Below are positions 24,101 to 32,390 of a stretch of DNA of 46,555 nucleotides, one piece after another. How positions within the stretch are numbered: position 1 is the first letter of the stretch; every line of letters begins with the position of its first letter. This stretch comes from Rheinheimera sp. 4Y26 (GTDB lineage Bacteria > Pseudomonadota > Gammaproteobacteria > Enterobacterales > Alteromonadaceae): contig NZ_JAOBWS010000019.1 of the NCBI RefSeq assembly GCF_025245835.1, forward strand, positions 1 through 46,555, written 5' to 3'. The position numbers were made by a program, and so were the translations under genes. The notes under the pieces were generated by a model. That model made no database searches and had not been told where the DNA came from. It saw nothing but the letters and a program-made list of their open reading frames with translations.

Positions 24101-24250
24101 TGGTTCGGTGTGCACAGTGGCGTTGACAAAAGCCAGCAAGTTTGGCGTTTTATCACGAATACCCTGCAACGGACGGGTCTGATCTGCCGCGACCGGCGCA
24201 ATGGACAAAACCATAGCGGCGCTCAGCACAGAGAGGCGGAATGAATTCAT
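21149..24250 (-). CDS. Secreted double-domain amidohydrolase
   Basis: The 1033-residue protein has a signal peptide (MNSFRLSVLSAAMVLSIAPVAA) and two amidohydrolase-like units. The first (to about residue 460) has NATVHTEPGKKIDNATVLVEDGRITAV but reads YAGFIDAYSGYG in place of HxH, so it looks non-catalytic. A beta-rich linker follows. The second unit begins near 595 and carries GIIDEHSHIA (His637, His639), VHTHSY, HTFTHILEGYK and VNSDSPD, i.e. a complete metal site. The pattern fits imidazolonepropionase/dipeptidase-like periplasmic hydrolases; the substrate is unknown. ATG 24250 has AGGAA upstream. The longer in-frame extension to 24364 overlaps the GGDEF-EAL gene and is rejected. Confidence 0.87.
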   Translation of the reverse strand: MNSFRLSVLSAAMVLSIAPVAADQTRPLQGIRDKTPNLLAFVNATVHTEPGKKIDNATVLVEDGRITAVSTAAAPAGYRRIDASGHHIYAGFIDAYSGYGVEKAPEAKAFSFGDDPVYQNERKGGNASNAAIHAERQWAHDFVPVADDAKGYTEQGFTVVQSARQDGIFRGQAVVASLGKGLPGELILKAEGAHFMAFDKGSSKQSYPSSLMGSIALIRQTLSDANWYRDAYGKQDTLISQQPVEFNAALAALAKLPQAGLVFETTDDRAVLRVDSLLKEFNLQNAVLLGSGFEYSRVNEIKNTGRSFIMPVAYPEAPAVASIDDQLDVNLAQLRHWERAPANLAAMANAGIPFALTTHALEKKDQFWPNLRKAVSHGLAADKALAALTTVPAAMLGLPEQLGKVAPGYQADLVIAKGDLFKDGEIVATWIRGQEHQFKPLQQPQFAGLYNLNLQGQALKLELTGEGSKLEGKLINGDKNVALKNLSQNDNKLQFTADLTEAAAGSGVLQVSATLDGALLSAQLLLPSGSRQQQMLSKESVPAKASDNKADSDTQLLSKVTYPNRAFGLDAPLTRKNVHIKNATVWTSDKAGKLENTDVIVKDGKFSAIGQNLSTPSGYQVIDATGMHLTAGIIDEHSHIAIEMGVNEGSDAVTSEVQIGDVLDPDDINIYRGLAGGTTTAQLLHGSANPIGGQAQIIQLRWGVTPEGLKFKDAPPSIKFALGENVKQANWGEAFTSRYPQTRIGVETIIRDAFQAAKEYKAAWAAYDNLSRSEKKVTAPPRKDYRLQTLVEILDKQRFVHTHSYVASEILMLIDLADEVGFKVHTFTHILEGYKVADEMKKHGASASTFADWWAYKMEVQDAIPSNTCLMADRGVLVSVNSDSPDLQRRLNQEAAKSVKYCGMSQEEALKMVTINPAIQLNIQDKVGSVTEGKQADFVLWNANPLSVYAQAQQTWIDGVPYYDINRDAQLQQQVLAEKQQLMQKVLGASDAARKGSGGTHKTNEPIWHCEDNGDWLKARFSGGQHLHSHAAL

Positions 24251-24279
24251 GTATAGGTTCCTGATTTTAATTCGGAAAT

Positions 24280-27249
24280 TTAACTGATTGTGTCGTAGTT
24301 TAATCGGGACAATTCCTGTTCTGCCAATGGCATACTGAAGAAATAACCCTGCACCAGATAGCACGCATTGTCATGCAGAAAGTTGACTTGCTCTTGTGTT
24401 TCCACCCCTTCGGCCACCACACGCAGATCCATCTTCTGCGCCATCGCAATAATGGCGGCTGTGATGTCCATGTCGTTTTTATCTTCCGGGATATCTTTCA
24501 CAAAAGAACGATCGATTTTCAGCTCGTCTACCGGGAAACGCTTTAAATAACTCAGCGACGAATAGCCTGTACCAAAGTCGTCGATAGATAAAGCCAATCC
24601 GAGCCGTTTTAACTCGTTTAACTGGACAATAGCCGCATCGGTATCGCCCATTAACATACTTTCGGTGATTTCAAAAATCAGATGTTCAGGTGATGCACCG
24701 GTACGTTTTAAAATCCGCTCCACCACAGAGGGTAAATCCTGATCGGTAAACTGGCGGGCCGACAGGTTAATAGACACAGTCACCAGATTGCCTCTGCTGT
24801 GCTGGCGTGCCAGAAAACGGCAGGCTTCCAGCACTATCCATTCGCCAATCTGCACTATTAAGCCGGTGCTTTCTGCCACCGGAATAAAACGCAGCGGCGG
24901 CACCATGGTATTGTCTGGCCTGAGCCAGCGCAGCAGCGCTTCGTAACCGATAATCTGTTTGCTGCGGATATCGATTTTCGGCTGGTAATACAACATAAAC
25001 TGTTGTTCACGAATAGCTTCGCGCAGCTGGTTTTCAATTTCCAGCCGCTCTTTGGCGGCGTCGTTTAGATCCTGACTGAAGAAATGGTAGGTGTTTTTAC
25101 CCCGGGCTTTGGCCTCGTACATCGCCAAATCGGCGTGCTTGAGCAGCAGCTCTTCTTCATCGGCATCTTCCGGCGCTATGGTAATACCAATACTGGCGCT
25201 GATAGACACATCATGACCGGCCAGGCGCACCGGCAGCGCAAAAGCCTGCTGCAGATTGGTGGCAATGGCAGCAGCCTGTTTACGATCGGCAATACCACTT
25301 AAAATCACCGCAAATTCATCGCCACCTAAGCGGGCGATAGTATCTTCTTCGCGCAGCCGGCTAATTAAGCGCCTGGCCACTTCTTTTAATAATTCATCAC
25401 CGGCATCATGGCCCAGGGTGTCGTTAATACGTTTAAATTCGTCCAAATCAAAATACAGCAGAGCGAAGTGGTAATAACCACGGCTGGACATAGCGATGGC
25501 TTTTTTCAGCTGGTCACGGAAATAACTGCGGTTGGCAAGGCCGGTGAGCACATCGTAATAAGCCAGCTGCTCCATTTTGCGCTGGCTTTCTTTGATAAAA
25601 GAAATGTCCTGCATGGCGCAGACGTAATTGCTGACATCGCCTTTATCATCGCGGATAGGCGCTATGGCCAGACTGGCCCAGAACTGTTTGCTGCCTTGTT
25701 GCAGCAACATGTCGCCGCGCCAGTGATGCCGCTCCTGCAAACTTTGCAAAATATCGGCACCCACAAAACGCATTTCCTGCGCAAACAACAGATGCAAAGG
25801 TTTGGCAATCACCTCCACCGGAGTGCACCCAATCATTTCCAGTAAAAAGGGATTTACGTATTCAATTTGCAGCTGATGGTCGGTAATGACAATGCCCGAG
25901 CTGGAAAAAGCCACTGCTTTACTGAGTTTACGCGTAGCACGCTCTGCTTCTTCTTTTTCCTGAATACGGGTGTTTAAACCGGAAATCAGCTGGTGAATTT
26001 CATCAGACATCCGCAAAAATGCCCGGTTTAATAAACCAATTTCATCGGAACGCTCGTCAAGCTCCAGCTGGCTGGCTTCACCATGGGACAAACGCTGTAC
26101 AGCACCGGCTAAACGGGTCAGGCGTTTGAGCACAAATTTGTAGATAAAAAACTGCAGTGCCAGTGCCACAATCAAAGCCACCAGCAAAAACAGCAGCACC
26201 ACGTTGTCACGGTAACTATCAAGGCCTTCAATGACATGGGCTTTGCTGTGGTACAAAGACACATACCAGTTCAGCCGCTCAATACGGGCGGCGGATGCCA
26301 CATAGTCAGGAATTGATTTACTGTTGGCGTCCAGCTCTTTGGGCGACTGCACCACCCGGGCGACAAAAGCTGCGAGCTGCGGATTGGAAGGTTTGACCCC
26401 AACCGCCAGCTGATTCATCGTTGGTTTTTGCAGGCTTTGTTGCAGGCTATTGTCGCTGTCGTGCAATAAATTGCCGGCGCCATCAAATAACAAGGCTTCG
26501 CGCCCGGGTTCCCACAACGAAATCTGCGATAAATTGGCAAAAACTTCATCCAGCACCACATCGGTGCCGGTAATACCAACAAACTCATCATTGATATACA
26601 CCGGGATCACCAGACTGGTCATCCACTTTTGCCAGATGGTGTCAAAATACAAGGGGGTCCAGCGAGGCAACCGCGCCGGGTTTTGTTCCGGGGTGGCTAT
26701 ATTAAAAAAGATATCCTGCTGAAAATTATGATCCGCCTGAATTTCCAGCGCCCAGTCGGCCGGCGCTATGCGGATAAAACCATCTTTGGAAATAAAATAA
26801 AAATTAAAAAAGTCTTCCAGCAGCACAGGCGCCAGTTGTTGCCACAACTCTGCGGTCTGTGAAAAATAGGGATGAGGGTTTTGCTGAAATTTTTGTTGTT
26901 GCTGAAAGGCCGCGGATAAATCGTCTTTACTGCGGGCACTGCCGTCGGGCAAAAAGTCGGGTTTTACTTCAGTCACTTCAGGTTGACTTGCCAGATAACG
27001 GCTGACCACCTGATTGGCACTGATGGCCTTTTTTTCTTTTTGCCAGAACTCACTGTCCAGCTGTTTGGCGTAACGGTTGGTGGTTTGTACCAGTGAAATG
27101 CGTTCCTGCTCAATCAGTACTTCCTGTTGCAAAGCCAGCATGGCAAATGCAATCAGGGTACTGGCTGCAACCGTCAGCAAAAACACCAAAGCAGAAAATT
27201 TGATGCTAAGCGAATTCAGACCTGAGGTTTTATAACTTGCTTCCTTCAC
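24280..27249 (-). CDS. Cache-HAMP-PAS-GGDEF-EAL c-di-GMP protein
   Basis: The 989-residue inner-membrane protein has an N-terminal helix, a large periplasmic sensor with a Cache-like core (FYFISKDGFIRIAP, WMTSLVIPVYINDEFVGITGTDVVLD), a second helix (VVLLFLLVALIVALALQFFIY), HAMP, a PAS domain near 440-560, GGDEF (RLGGDEF near 640) with an intact I-site RxxD five residues ahead, and EAL (YEALLRW near 768; DDFGTGYSS; EGVET). Both catalytic signatures are intact, so it may make and/or break c-di-GMP in response to a periplasmic ligand. It starts with GTG and precedes the amidohydrolase genes by 29 bp on the same strand. Confidence 0.92.
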   Translation of the reverse strand: MKEASYKTSGLNSLSIKFSALVFLLTVAASTLIAFAMLALQQEVLIEQERISLVQTTNRYAKQLDSEFWQKEKKAISANQVVSRYLASQPEVTEVKPDFLPDGSARSKDDLSAAFQQQQKFQQNPHPYFSQTAELWQQLAPVLLEDFFNFYFISKDGFIRIAPADWALEIQADHNFQQDIFFNIATPEQNPARLPRWTPLYFDTIWQKWMTSLVIPVYINDEFVGITGTDVVLDEVFANLSQISLWEPGREALLFDGAGNLLHDSDNSLQQSLQKPTMNQLAVGVKPSNPQLAAFVARVVQSPKELDANSKSIPDYVASAARIERLNWYVSLYHSKAHVIEGLDSYRDNVVLLFLLVALIVALALQFFIYKFVLKRLTRLAGAVQRLSHGEASQLELDERSDEIGLLNRAFLRMSDEIHQLISGLNTRIQEKEEAERATRKLSKAVAFSSSGIVITDHQLQIEYVNPFLLEMIGCTPVEVIAKPLHLLFAQEMRFVGADILQSLQERHHWRGDMLLQQGSKQFWASLAIAPIRDDKGDVSNYVCAMQDISFIKESQRKMEQLAYYDVLTGLANRSYFRDQLKKAIAMSSRGYYHFALLYFDLDEFKRINDTLGHDAGDELLKEVARRLISRLREEDTIARLGGDEFAVILSGIADRKQAAAIATNLQQAFALPVRLAGHDVSISASIGITIAPEDADEEELLLKHADLAMYEAKARGKNTYHFFSQDLNDAAKERLEIENQLREAIREQQFMLYYQPKIDIRSKQIIGYEALLRWLRPDNTMVPPLRFIPVAESTGLIVQIGEWIVLEACRFLARQHSRGNLVTVSINLSARQFTDQDLPSVVERILKRTGASPEHLIFEITESMLMGDTDAAIVQLNELKRLGLALSIDDFGTGYSSLSYLKRFPVDELKIDRSFVKDIPEDKNDMDITAAIIAMAQKMDLRVVAEGVETQEQVNFLHDNACYLVQGYFFSMPLAEQELSRLNYDTIS

Positions 27250-27395
27250 TCGCGACCCTGATGGTTGTCTTTTTTAACATCGGAAGATTTGATACCTGTC
27301 CCGCGTCTGTGGTAAACCAGCTCGTGCCGACTATACCAAAGCGCTGAAAAGCTTTAACATTATTGCATGCAATTCAAACAAATGAGAATCATCGG

Positions 27396-27851
27396 ATGAA
27401 AAAACTCTTATTAAGCACCACCCTGTTGTCCCTGCTGAGCGGCTCTGTCATAGCAGCCAGCGCCTTCACTGAAGCCGAAGATGCGGTGAGCTACCGTCAG
27501 CACAGCTTTCAGCTTATTCGCCACAATATGGCCGACGTCAAAGACATGTTAACTGGTGCTGTGCCTTTTGAAGCCAGCCGGCTGCAAAAACGTGCCGATG
27601 CGCTGGCCACTTTAACCACGCTGCCGTGGGAAGCTTTTACCGTGCCAGGCGCAGATAAAGCCAGCAAAGACGCCAAAGCCGAAATCTGGCAAAACCTGCA
27701 GGATTTCCAAAGCCGCGGTGAGCAGCTGGCCAAAGATGCCAAATCACTGCAATCTGCTGCACAAACTCAGGATCAGACCAAAGTAAAAGCGGCTTTTGCT
27801 GCCTTTGCCAAAAACTGCAAAGCCTGTCACGACAAATATAAAGCGGACTAA
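27396..27851 (+). CDS. Cytochrome c' family protein
   Basis: The 151-residue periplasmic protein has a signal peptide (MKKLLLSTTLLSLLSGSVIAASA). It is a four-helix protein ending with the single haem motif CKACH near its C-terminus, as in cytochrome c' (RQHSFQLIRHNMADVKDML at the N-terminus; AFAAFAKNCKACHDKYK). Class II cytochromes bind NO/CO or carry electrons. ATG 27396 begins the signal peptide; the frame is open to 27363. It is convergent with a cytochrome b561-type gene, and the two are frequent partners in related genomes as I recall. Confidence 0.88.
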   Translation: MKKLLLSTTLLSLLSGSVIAASAFTEAEDAVSYRQHSFQLIRHNMADVKDMLTGAVPFEASRLQKRADALATLTTLPWEAFTVPGADKASKDAKAEIWQNLQDFQSRGEQLAKDAKSLQSAAQTQDQTKVKAAFAAFAKNCKACHDKYKAD

Positions 27852-27868
27852 TCCGCTGATTAAAAAAC

Positions 27869-27897
27869 AAAAAGCGCAGTTAAACTGCGCTTTTTTT
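27869..27897. terminator. Terminator after cytochrome c'
   Basis: AAAAAGCGCAGTT and AACTGCGCTTTTT are perfectly complementary with a T-run beyond. It lies 17 nt after the stop and can also serve the convergent cytochrome b gene. Confidence 0.88.
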
Positions 27898-27952
27898 ATG
27901 GCCGCGGGGATGCCGGGTTCTGCGCCTGCAAGAGCCTGTGTTGCTGTTTTGG

Positions 27953-28621
27953 TCAGGACGCCAAATCTGCCTGCAACAAAGCCCAAACCTGCTCGCCCTG
28001 CCACAGATAAAAAGCTAACGCCAGCACTATGACCAGTGCCAGATACCAATAAAAAGCACAAAAGCGAAGGTCTTGCTGTGGTGGTTTATCCTGATAACCC
28101 GTTAGCATCCGGCTGATGACTTTGTCACCATGCAGCTGATGCCAAAGTGCTGCCAGCACATGCACAGCAATAAAAAACAACAATAAATTCAGGTTAAAAC
28201 GATGAAAGCTGCTGGCAAGCTCTACCCAGCCGCTGTCCACCATGGCGACCAGTGGCCCTTCGGTCAACACATCATCAGTGGTCAGCAGGCCAGACAAAAA
28301 TTGCAGCAACACCAGTCCAATCAATACTAACACCATATAACCTGATAAAGGGTTATGGCCTTGCGCCTGTGGTTTTTGCGGCTGCCGCCAATAACGCCAC
28401 ACAGAAACAGGCGATCGGACAAAATGACTAAAACGCGCATTGTCGCTGCCGGCAAAAGCCCAAATTAAACGCGCCAGCAAAATAGCCGCCAGACTATAAG
28501 CCAAAGTCATATGCACGCCATACCATTCCTGCTCGGCGCTGTACCACAGCCCTCCCAGCAACATCAGCTGGCTCCAGTGAAAAAAGCGCACTGCGCCATC
28601 CCAGATTTTGTATTTTTGCAT
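27953..28621 (-). CDS. Cytochrome b561/hydrogenase-b type membrane protein
   Basis: The 222-residue integral membrane protein has four main helices. The family start is KIWDGAVRFFHWSQLMLLGGLWYSAEQEW, with the first haem His in FHW. Helix 2 is MTLAYSLAAILLARLIWAF, helix 3 GYMVLVLIGLVLLQFLSGL. FHRFNLNLLLFFIAVHVLAALWHQL then supplies further His ligands, and an extra C-terminal helix (YLALVIVLALAFYLW) follows. Such proteins pass quinol electrons to periplasmic cytochromes. ATG 28621 has GGAAG at good spacing; a GTG 12 nt upstream is less likely. It is convergent with cytochrome c'. Confidence 0.88.
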   Translation of the reverse strand: MQKYKIWDGAVRFFHWSQLMLLGGLWYSAEQEWYGVHMTLAYSLAAILLARLIWAFAGSDNARFSHFVRSPVSVWRYWRQPQKPQAQGHNPLSGYMVLVLIGLVLLQFLSGLLTTDDVLTEGPLVAMVDSGWVELASSFHRFNLNLLLFFIAVHVLAALWHQLHGDKVISRMLTGYQDKPPQQDLRFCAFYWYLALVIVLALAFYLWQGEQVWALLQADLAS

Positions 28622-28686
28622 GTCAGCTTCCACGAAATCTTATATTCTAAGTCGCAGATTCTAACGGAAAAAGAGCAGAAATCCTG

Positions 28687-31032
28687 ATGAAATGGTTCAA
28701 AACCTCGCTTTATACGATAACAGGGCTGGTGATAGTACTGGCATTGCTGCTTTATGCCGGCCTTTGGGCCAGTCTGCCGCAATATCAGGGTGACTATCAG
28801 GCTGAGGTTCAGGCCAAAGTAGTGCTGAGCCGCGATGCCAATGGTTATCTGAGTATCAGCGCCAGCAACAGACAGGACGCCGCTTATGCTCTTGGTTTTG
28901 CCCATGCTCAGGACAGGTTTTTCCAGATGGATTTGCTCAGGCGTAATGCCGCCGGTGAGCTGTCGGAGCTCTTTGGTGAAAAAGCGCTGCAGCTGGATAT
29001 CAGCCGCCGGATGCACAGGTTTCGCGACAGGGCGCAAGCCGCTGTTACCAGATTACCTAAAGATCAGCAGGAGCTGCTGCAGCAATACACTCAGGGCGTC
29101 AACGCCGGTTTGGCCTCGTTGAGTCTGCCGCCTTTTGAATATGGCTTACTTATGCAAAAACCCAGGCCCTGGCAGCAGGCGGACTCTTTGCTGGTAGTAT
29201 TTAGCATGTATCTGGATTTACAGGGCGCACTTGGCAAAGACGAGCTGGCGCAACAAGTCTTGCAGCAGCACACAAGCGCTGACTGGTATCGTTTTTTTAA
29301 TCAGCACAGCAGTGACTGGCAAGCCGCCATTGATAACTCCGAAGTCAAAGCAATTGCCATCCCCGACAGTCCTTACCCTTTTGCCAATGGCAACACCGCT
29401 TGCAGACAATGTGGCTGGCGCGACAGCCGTGATATCGGCAGTAATAACTTTGCGGTTGCAGGCGCCTTAGCAGCCCATGGCAGCGCCATTCTGGCCGACG
29501 ATATGCACCTTGGCATCCGGGTGCCGGGCACCTGGTATAAAGCCCAGCTGAACTGGCAACAAGGCGACAACAAGCTGCAGGTGAGCGGTGTCACTCTGCC
29601 TGGTACCCCGTCGGTAGTGGCTGGCAGCAATGGCCATATCGCATGGGGTTTTACCAACAGCACGGCCGACTGGCAGGATCTGATTAAAATTAAAGCTGCT
29701 GAAGATCCACAAAAATACCAGACCCCGGCCGGCGATCAGGAATACAGCTACAACAACGAAGTCATTAAAATTAAAGGCCAGCCTGACCATGTGATGCTGG
29801 TGAAAGAAACCCGCTGGGGCCCTCTGATGGCCGCCCCTTTTGACGGTTATGCACTGCGCTGGGTGGCCCATGACGAGGCAGGTATTAATCTGAATTTACT
29901 GGCGCTGGAGCAGGCCACCTCAGTGGATGATGCGCTGAAACTGGCGCCTACAGTCGGCATACCGGCACAAAACCTGCTGGTGGCCGGTAAAAACGGTGAT
30001 ATCGGCTGGACGCTGATCGGCGCTATTCCCAACCGCCAGCTCAAAGATATGGACCTGCCGCAAGACTGGAGCAATGGTGACAACTATTGGGACGGTTATC
30101 TTGACGCCAGCGCTTATCCCAGCCTGAAAAATCCGGCCGGGCAGCGGCTCTGGACCGCCAATGCCCGCACAGTGGGTGGTAAAGCGCTAAAGCTGATTGG
30201 CGACGGTGGTTATGATTTAGGCGCCCGGGGTCAACAAATCCGCGACGCCTTGCTGGCCAGCAACAACCACTCAGAACACAGCCTGCACCAAATTCAGCTT
30301 GATCACCGCGCATTGTTTTTACAACGCTGGAAAGCATTATTGCTGGATGTGCTAAGCGATGATTTTGTTAAACAACATCAGTTGGAACATTACAAAACTC
30401 AGGTGAAAAATGGCGTTAAGGCCGCAAGCCCGGACGATGCCGGTTATCCGCTGGTGCGGGCCTTTCGCGATAAAACACTGGAGCTGATGTTTGCGCCGCT
30501 GGCCGCCAAACTTGAAGAGCAGCAACTAACCCTTGCCGATTTAAAACTGAGTCCGGAAACCCCAGGCTGGGCCTTGTTGCAAGCCAAAAGAGCGGATGCC
30601 CTGCCATCAGGCTTTACCAGCTGGCAGGCATTGTTAGAGCAGGCCGTACTGGATAGCAAACAGCAACTGCTGCAACAGTCTCAGGTTGAGTTGAAGCAGC
30701 TCAACTGGGGGGTGCTTAATACAGTGCAGTTACAACATCCGATGAGCAAAGCCCTACCCTGGCTGTCGCCGCTTTTGGATATGCCGGCATTACCTATGGC
30801 CGGCGACCGGCATATGCCCAGGGTGCAGCGGCCGGAGCATGGGCAGTCTGAACGGATGGTGGTGGCGCCAGGCCATGAGCAACAAGGGATTCTAACTATT
30901 CCTGGTGGCCAGTCCGGCCATCCGCTGTCGGAATTTTATCGTGCCGACCATTCATTCTGGGCCAGTGAACAAGAACTTGGCTTTTTACCAGGTAAAGAAA
31001 AATACTTGCTGGAATTACAACCGCGCGGTTGA
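28687..31032 (+). CDS. Penicillin acylase family N-terminal nucleophile hydrolase
   Basis: The 781-residue protein has an N-terminal membrane/signal helix (LYTITGLVIVLALLLYAGLW). Next comes an alpha chain with YALGFAHAQDRFFQMDLLRRNAAGELSELFG, a linker, and the autoprocessing site DIGSNNFAVAG whose Ser252 would become the N-terminal nucleophile of the beta chain. Other family landmarks include DDMHLGIRVPGTWY, SGVTLPGTPSVVAGSNGHIAWGFTN and, near the end, GGQSGHPLSEFY. Substrates in the family range from beta-lactams to acyl-homoserine lactones, so quorum quenching is possible but unproven. Its stop codon overlaps the pheA leader promoter. Confidence 0.9.
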   Translation: MKWFKTSLYTITGLVIVLALLLYAGLWASLPQYQGDYQAEVQAKVVLSRDANGYLSISASNRQDAAYALGFAHAQDRFFQMDLLRRNAAGELSELFGEKALQLDISRRMHRFRDRAQAAVTRLPKDQQELLQQYTQGVNAGLASLSLPPFEYGLLMQKPRPWQQADSLLVVFSMYLDLQGALGKDELAQQVLQQHTSADWYRFFNQHSSDWQAAIDNSEVKAIAIPDSPYPFANGNTACRQCGWRDSRDIGSNNFAVAGALAAHGSAILADDMHLGIRVPGTWYKAQLNWQQGDNKLQVSGVTLPGTPSVVAGSNGHIAWGFTNSTADWQDLIKIKAAEDPQKYQTPAGDQEYSYNNEVIKIKGQPDHVMLVKETRWGPLMAAPFDGYALRWVAHDEAGINLNLLALEQATSVDDALKLAPTVGIPAQNLLVAGKNGDIGWTLIGAIPNRQLKDMDLPQDWSNGDNYWDGYLDASAYPSLKNPAGQRLWTANARTVGGKALKLIGDGGYDLGARGQQIRDALLASNNHSEHSLHQIQLDHRALFLQRWKALLLDVLSDDFVKQHQLEHYKTQVKNGVKAASPDDAGYPLVRAFRDKTLELMFAPLAAKLEEQQLTLADLKLSPETPGWALLQAKRADALPSGFTSWQALLEQAVLDSKQQLLQQSQVELKQLNWGVLNTVQLQHPMSKALPWLSPLLDMPALPMAGDRHMPRVQRPEHGQSERMVVAPGHEQQGILTIPGGQSGHPLSEFYRADHSFWASEQELGFLPGKEKYLLELQPRG

Positions 31033-31058
31033 CTTTAGCCATCCAGACTGATTATTGT
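31029..31058 (+). promoter_or_regulatory. Candidate promoter of the pheA leader
   Basis: TTGACT (31029-31034) and TATTGT (31053-31058) are separated by 18 bp. The -35 overlaps the acylase stop codon. The predicted start falls almost on the leader ATG at 31065, so either the leader peptide is read from a near-leaderless transcript or a promoter further upstream is used. Confidence 0.4.
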
Positions 31059-31064
31059 GGTGAT

Positions 31065-31127
31065 ATGAAAACATTAAAGCTCGTAGCCCGTTTCTTTTTT
31101 AGCTTTACCACCCAACTCGGGAGGTAG
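31065..31127 (+). CDS. Phe leader peptide (pheL-like)
   Basis: A 20-codon ORF encodes MKTLKLVARFFFSFTTQLGR and ends at TAG. Four Phe codons occur within five positions (31092-31106), just ahead of an attenuator hairpin. Such a peptide measures Phe-tRNA supply through ribosome stalling in front of pheA. Translation start support is GGTG a few bases upstream of the ATG. The gene is too short for automatic calling but fits its place exactly. Confidence 0.85.
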   Translation: MKTLKLVARFFFSFTTQLGR

Positions 31128-31182
31128 CTGGCTGCGCGCGTGTGAAACAGTCAAAAACCTCCCAAACGGGAGGTTTTTTTTT
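31106..31182 (+). promoter_or_regulatory. Phe transcription attenuator of pheA
   Basis: Segments 1 and 2: TACCACCC (31106-31113) pairs with GGGAGGTA (31119-31126), one mismatch. Segments 2 and 3: GGGAGG (31119-31124) can pair instead with CCTCCC (31158-31163), forming an antiterminator. Segments 3 and 4: CCTCCC pairs with GGGAGG (31168-31173), followed by nine T, forming a terminator. A ribosome stalled at the Phe codons would block 1:2 and favour 2:3, so pheA is read when Phe-tRNA is scarce. Confidence 0.85.
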
Positions 31183-31200
31183 AGAGAAAGGAAAGCCCAA

Positions 31201-32373
31201 ATGCCCACTGCTATGCCGATAGAACTTGACCAAATCCGGACTGAGATCAGCGATACTGATCAGCAGTTACTAAAGCTGCTGGCCAAACGCCGTACTCTGG
31301 CGCTTTGTGTCGCCGATGCCAAACTGGCACAAAACAAACCTATCCGTGACCAAAAACGTGAGCAGGAATTGCTACTGAGCCTGATTGAAAAAGGCAAAAG
31401 CCTGGGGCTGGACGCTGGTTATGTCACCAAGCTGTACCATGTGATTATTGAAGACTCGGTATTACAGCAGCAGGCCAAGGTGCAGGGTCAACTGAACGGC
31501 GACAATGGCGCTGTATGCCGGGTGGCTTTCCTTGGTCGTCAGGGTTCATATAGCTATTGGGCCACGCAAAAATACTTCACCCGCCGCGCCGAAAAGCTGA
31601 TTGAAATTGGTTGTGACAGTTTTAACGAAATAGTGCAGGCGGTGGAAACCGGCCACGCCGATTACGCTGTATTGCCCATTGAAAATACCTCCAGCGGCAG
31701 TATTAACGAGGTCTTTGATTTATTGCAGCATACCCGCCTGTCGATAGTGGGCGAGCTGACCCACCCGATTAAACATTGCTTACTTGGTTTGCCGGGGACA
31801 GATCTGAGCCAAATCAAACAAATCTGTGCCCATCCGCAGGTGATAGCCCAGTGCAGCAACTATCTGCAAAAGCTGCAGAATGTAAAAATTGACTATTGTG
31901 AAGCCTCCAGCGACGCCTTTAACAAAGTGCGCGAAGCCAACGATTTGTCTGTGGTGGCTATTGGCGGTGAAGAAGGTGGTCAGCTTTATGGTTTAGAGGT
32001 GCTGGCGCGTGATTTGGCCAACCAGAAAGACAATGTCAGCCGTTTTATTGTGGTAGCACGCAAAGCCATTGCGGTGGCTAAAGCCATTCCGGCCAAAACC
32101 ACTTTTATTATGTACACAGGCCAGCAGCCCGGTGCTTTGGTGGATGCGCTGATGGTGTTAAAAACCCATGGCATCAGCATGGGTAAACTGGAATCGCGGC
32201 CTATTCCGGGTAACCCATGGGAAGAAATGTTTTATGTGGATGTGCTGGCCAATCTGGAAGATTACGCGATGAAAAGAGCGCTGGATGAACTGAACCGCAT
32301 CACGCGTTTTGTCAAAGTGCTGGGTTGTTATCCAAGCGAAGATGTCAGCCCGACTCAGGTGCAGGCGTCCTGA
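31201..32373 (+). CDS. pheA: Bifunctional chorismate mutase / prephenate dehydratase
   Basis: The 390-residue enzyme converts chorismate to prephenate and on to phenylpyruvate. The N-terminal chorismate mutase (about 1-95) has ELDQIRTEISDTDQQLLKLLAKRR and KPIRDQKREQELL. The prephenate dehydratase domain (about 105-285) shows VAFLGRQGSYSYWAT, DYAVLPIENTSSGSINEVFDLL and the KDNVSRF motif. The C-terminal ACT regulatory domain (about 295-375) has the Phe-binding ESRPIPGNPWEEMFYVD. Feedback inhibition by Phe is expected from the ACT motif, and the preceding attenuator adds transcriptional control. The ATG has AAGGAAAG upstream. Confidence 0.97.
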   Translation: MPTAMPIELDQIRTEISDTDQQLLKLLAKRRTLALCVADAKLAQNKPIRDQKREQELLLSLIEKGKSLGLDAGYVTKLYHVIIEDSVLQQQAKVQGQLNGDNGAVCRVAFLGRQGSYSYWATQKYFTRRAEKLIEIGCDSFNEIVQAVETGHADYAVLPIENTSSGSINEVFDLLQHTRLSIVGELTHPIKHCLLGLPGTDLSQIKQICAHPQVIAQCSNYLQKLQNVKIDYCEASSDAFNKVREANDLSVVAIGGEEGGQLYGLEVLARDLANQKDNVSRFIVVARKAIAVAKAIPAKTTFIMYTGQQPGALVDALMVLKTHGISMGKLESRPIPGNPWEEMFYVDVLANLEDYAMKRALDELNRITRFVKVLGCYPSEDVSPTQVQAS

Positions 32374-32390
32374 TAAACGCCGGGCCTGTG

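Noticed and set aside
24251-24364. N-terminal extension of the large amidohydrolase
   Set aside because: It overlaps the end of the GGDEF-EAL gene; a signal peptide with ribosome site begins at 24250.
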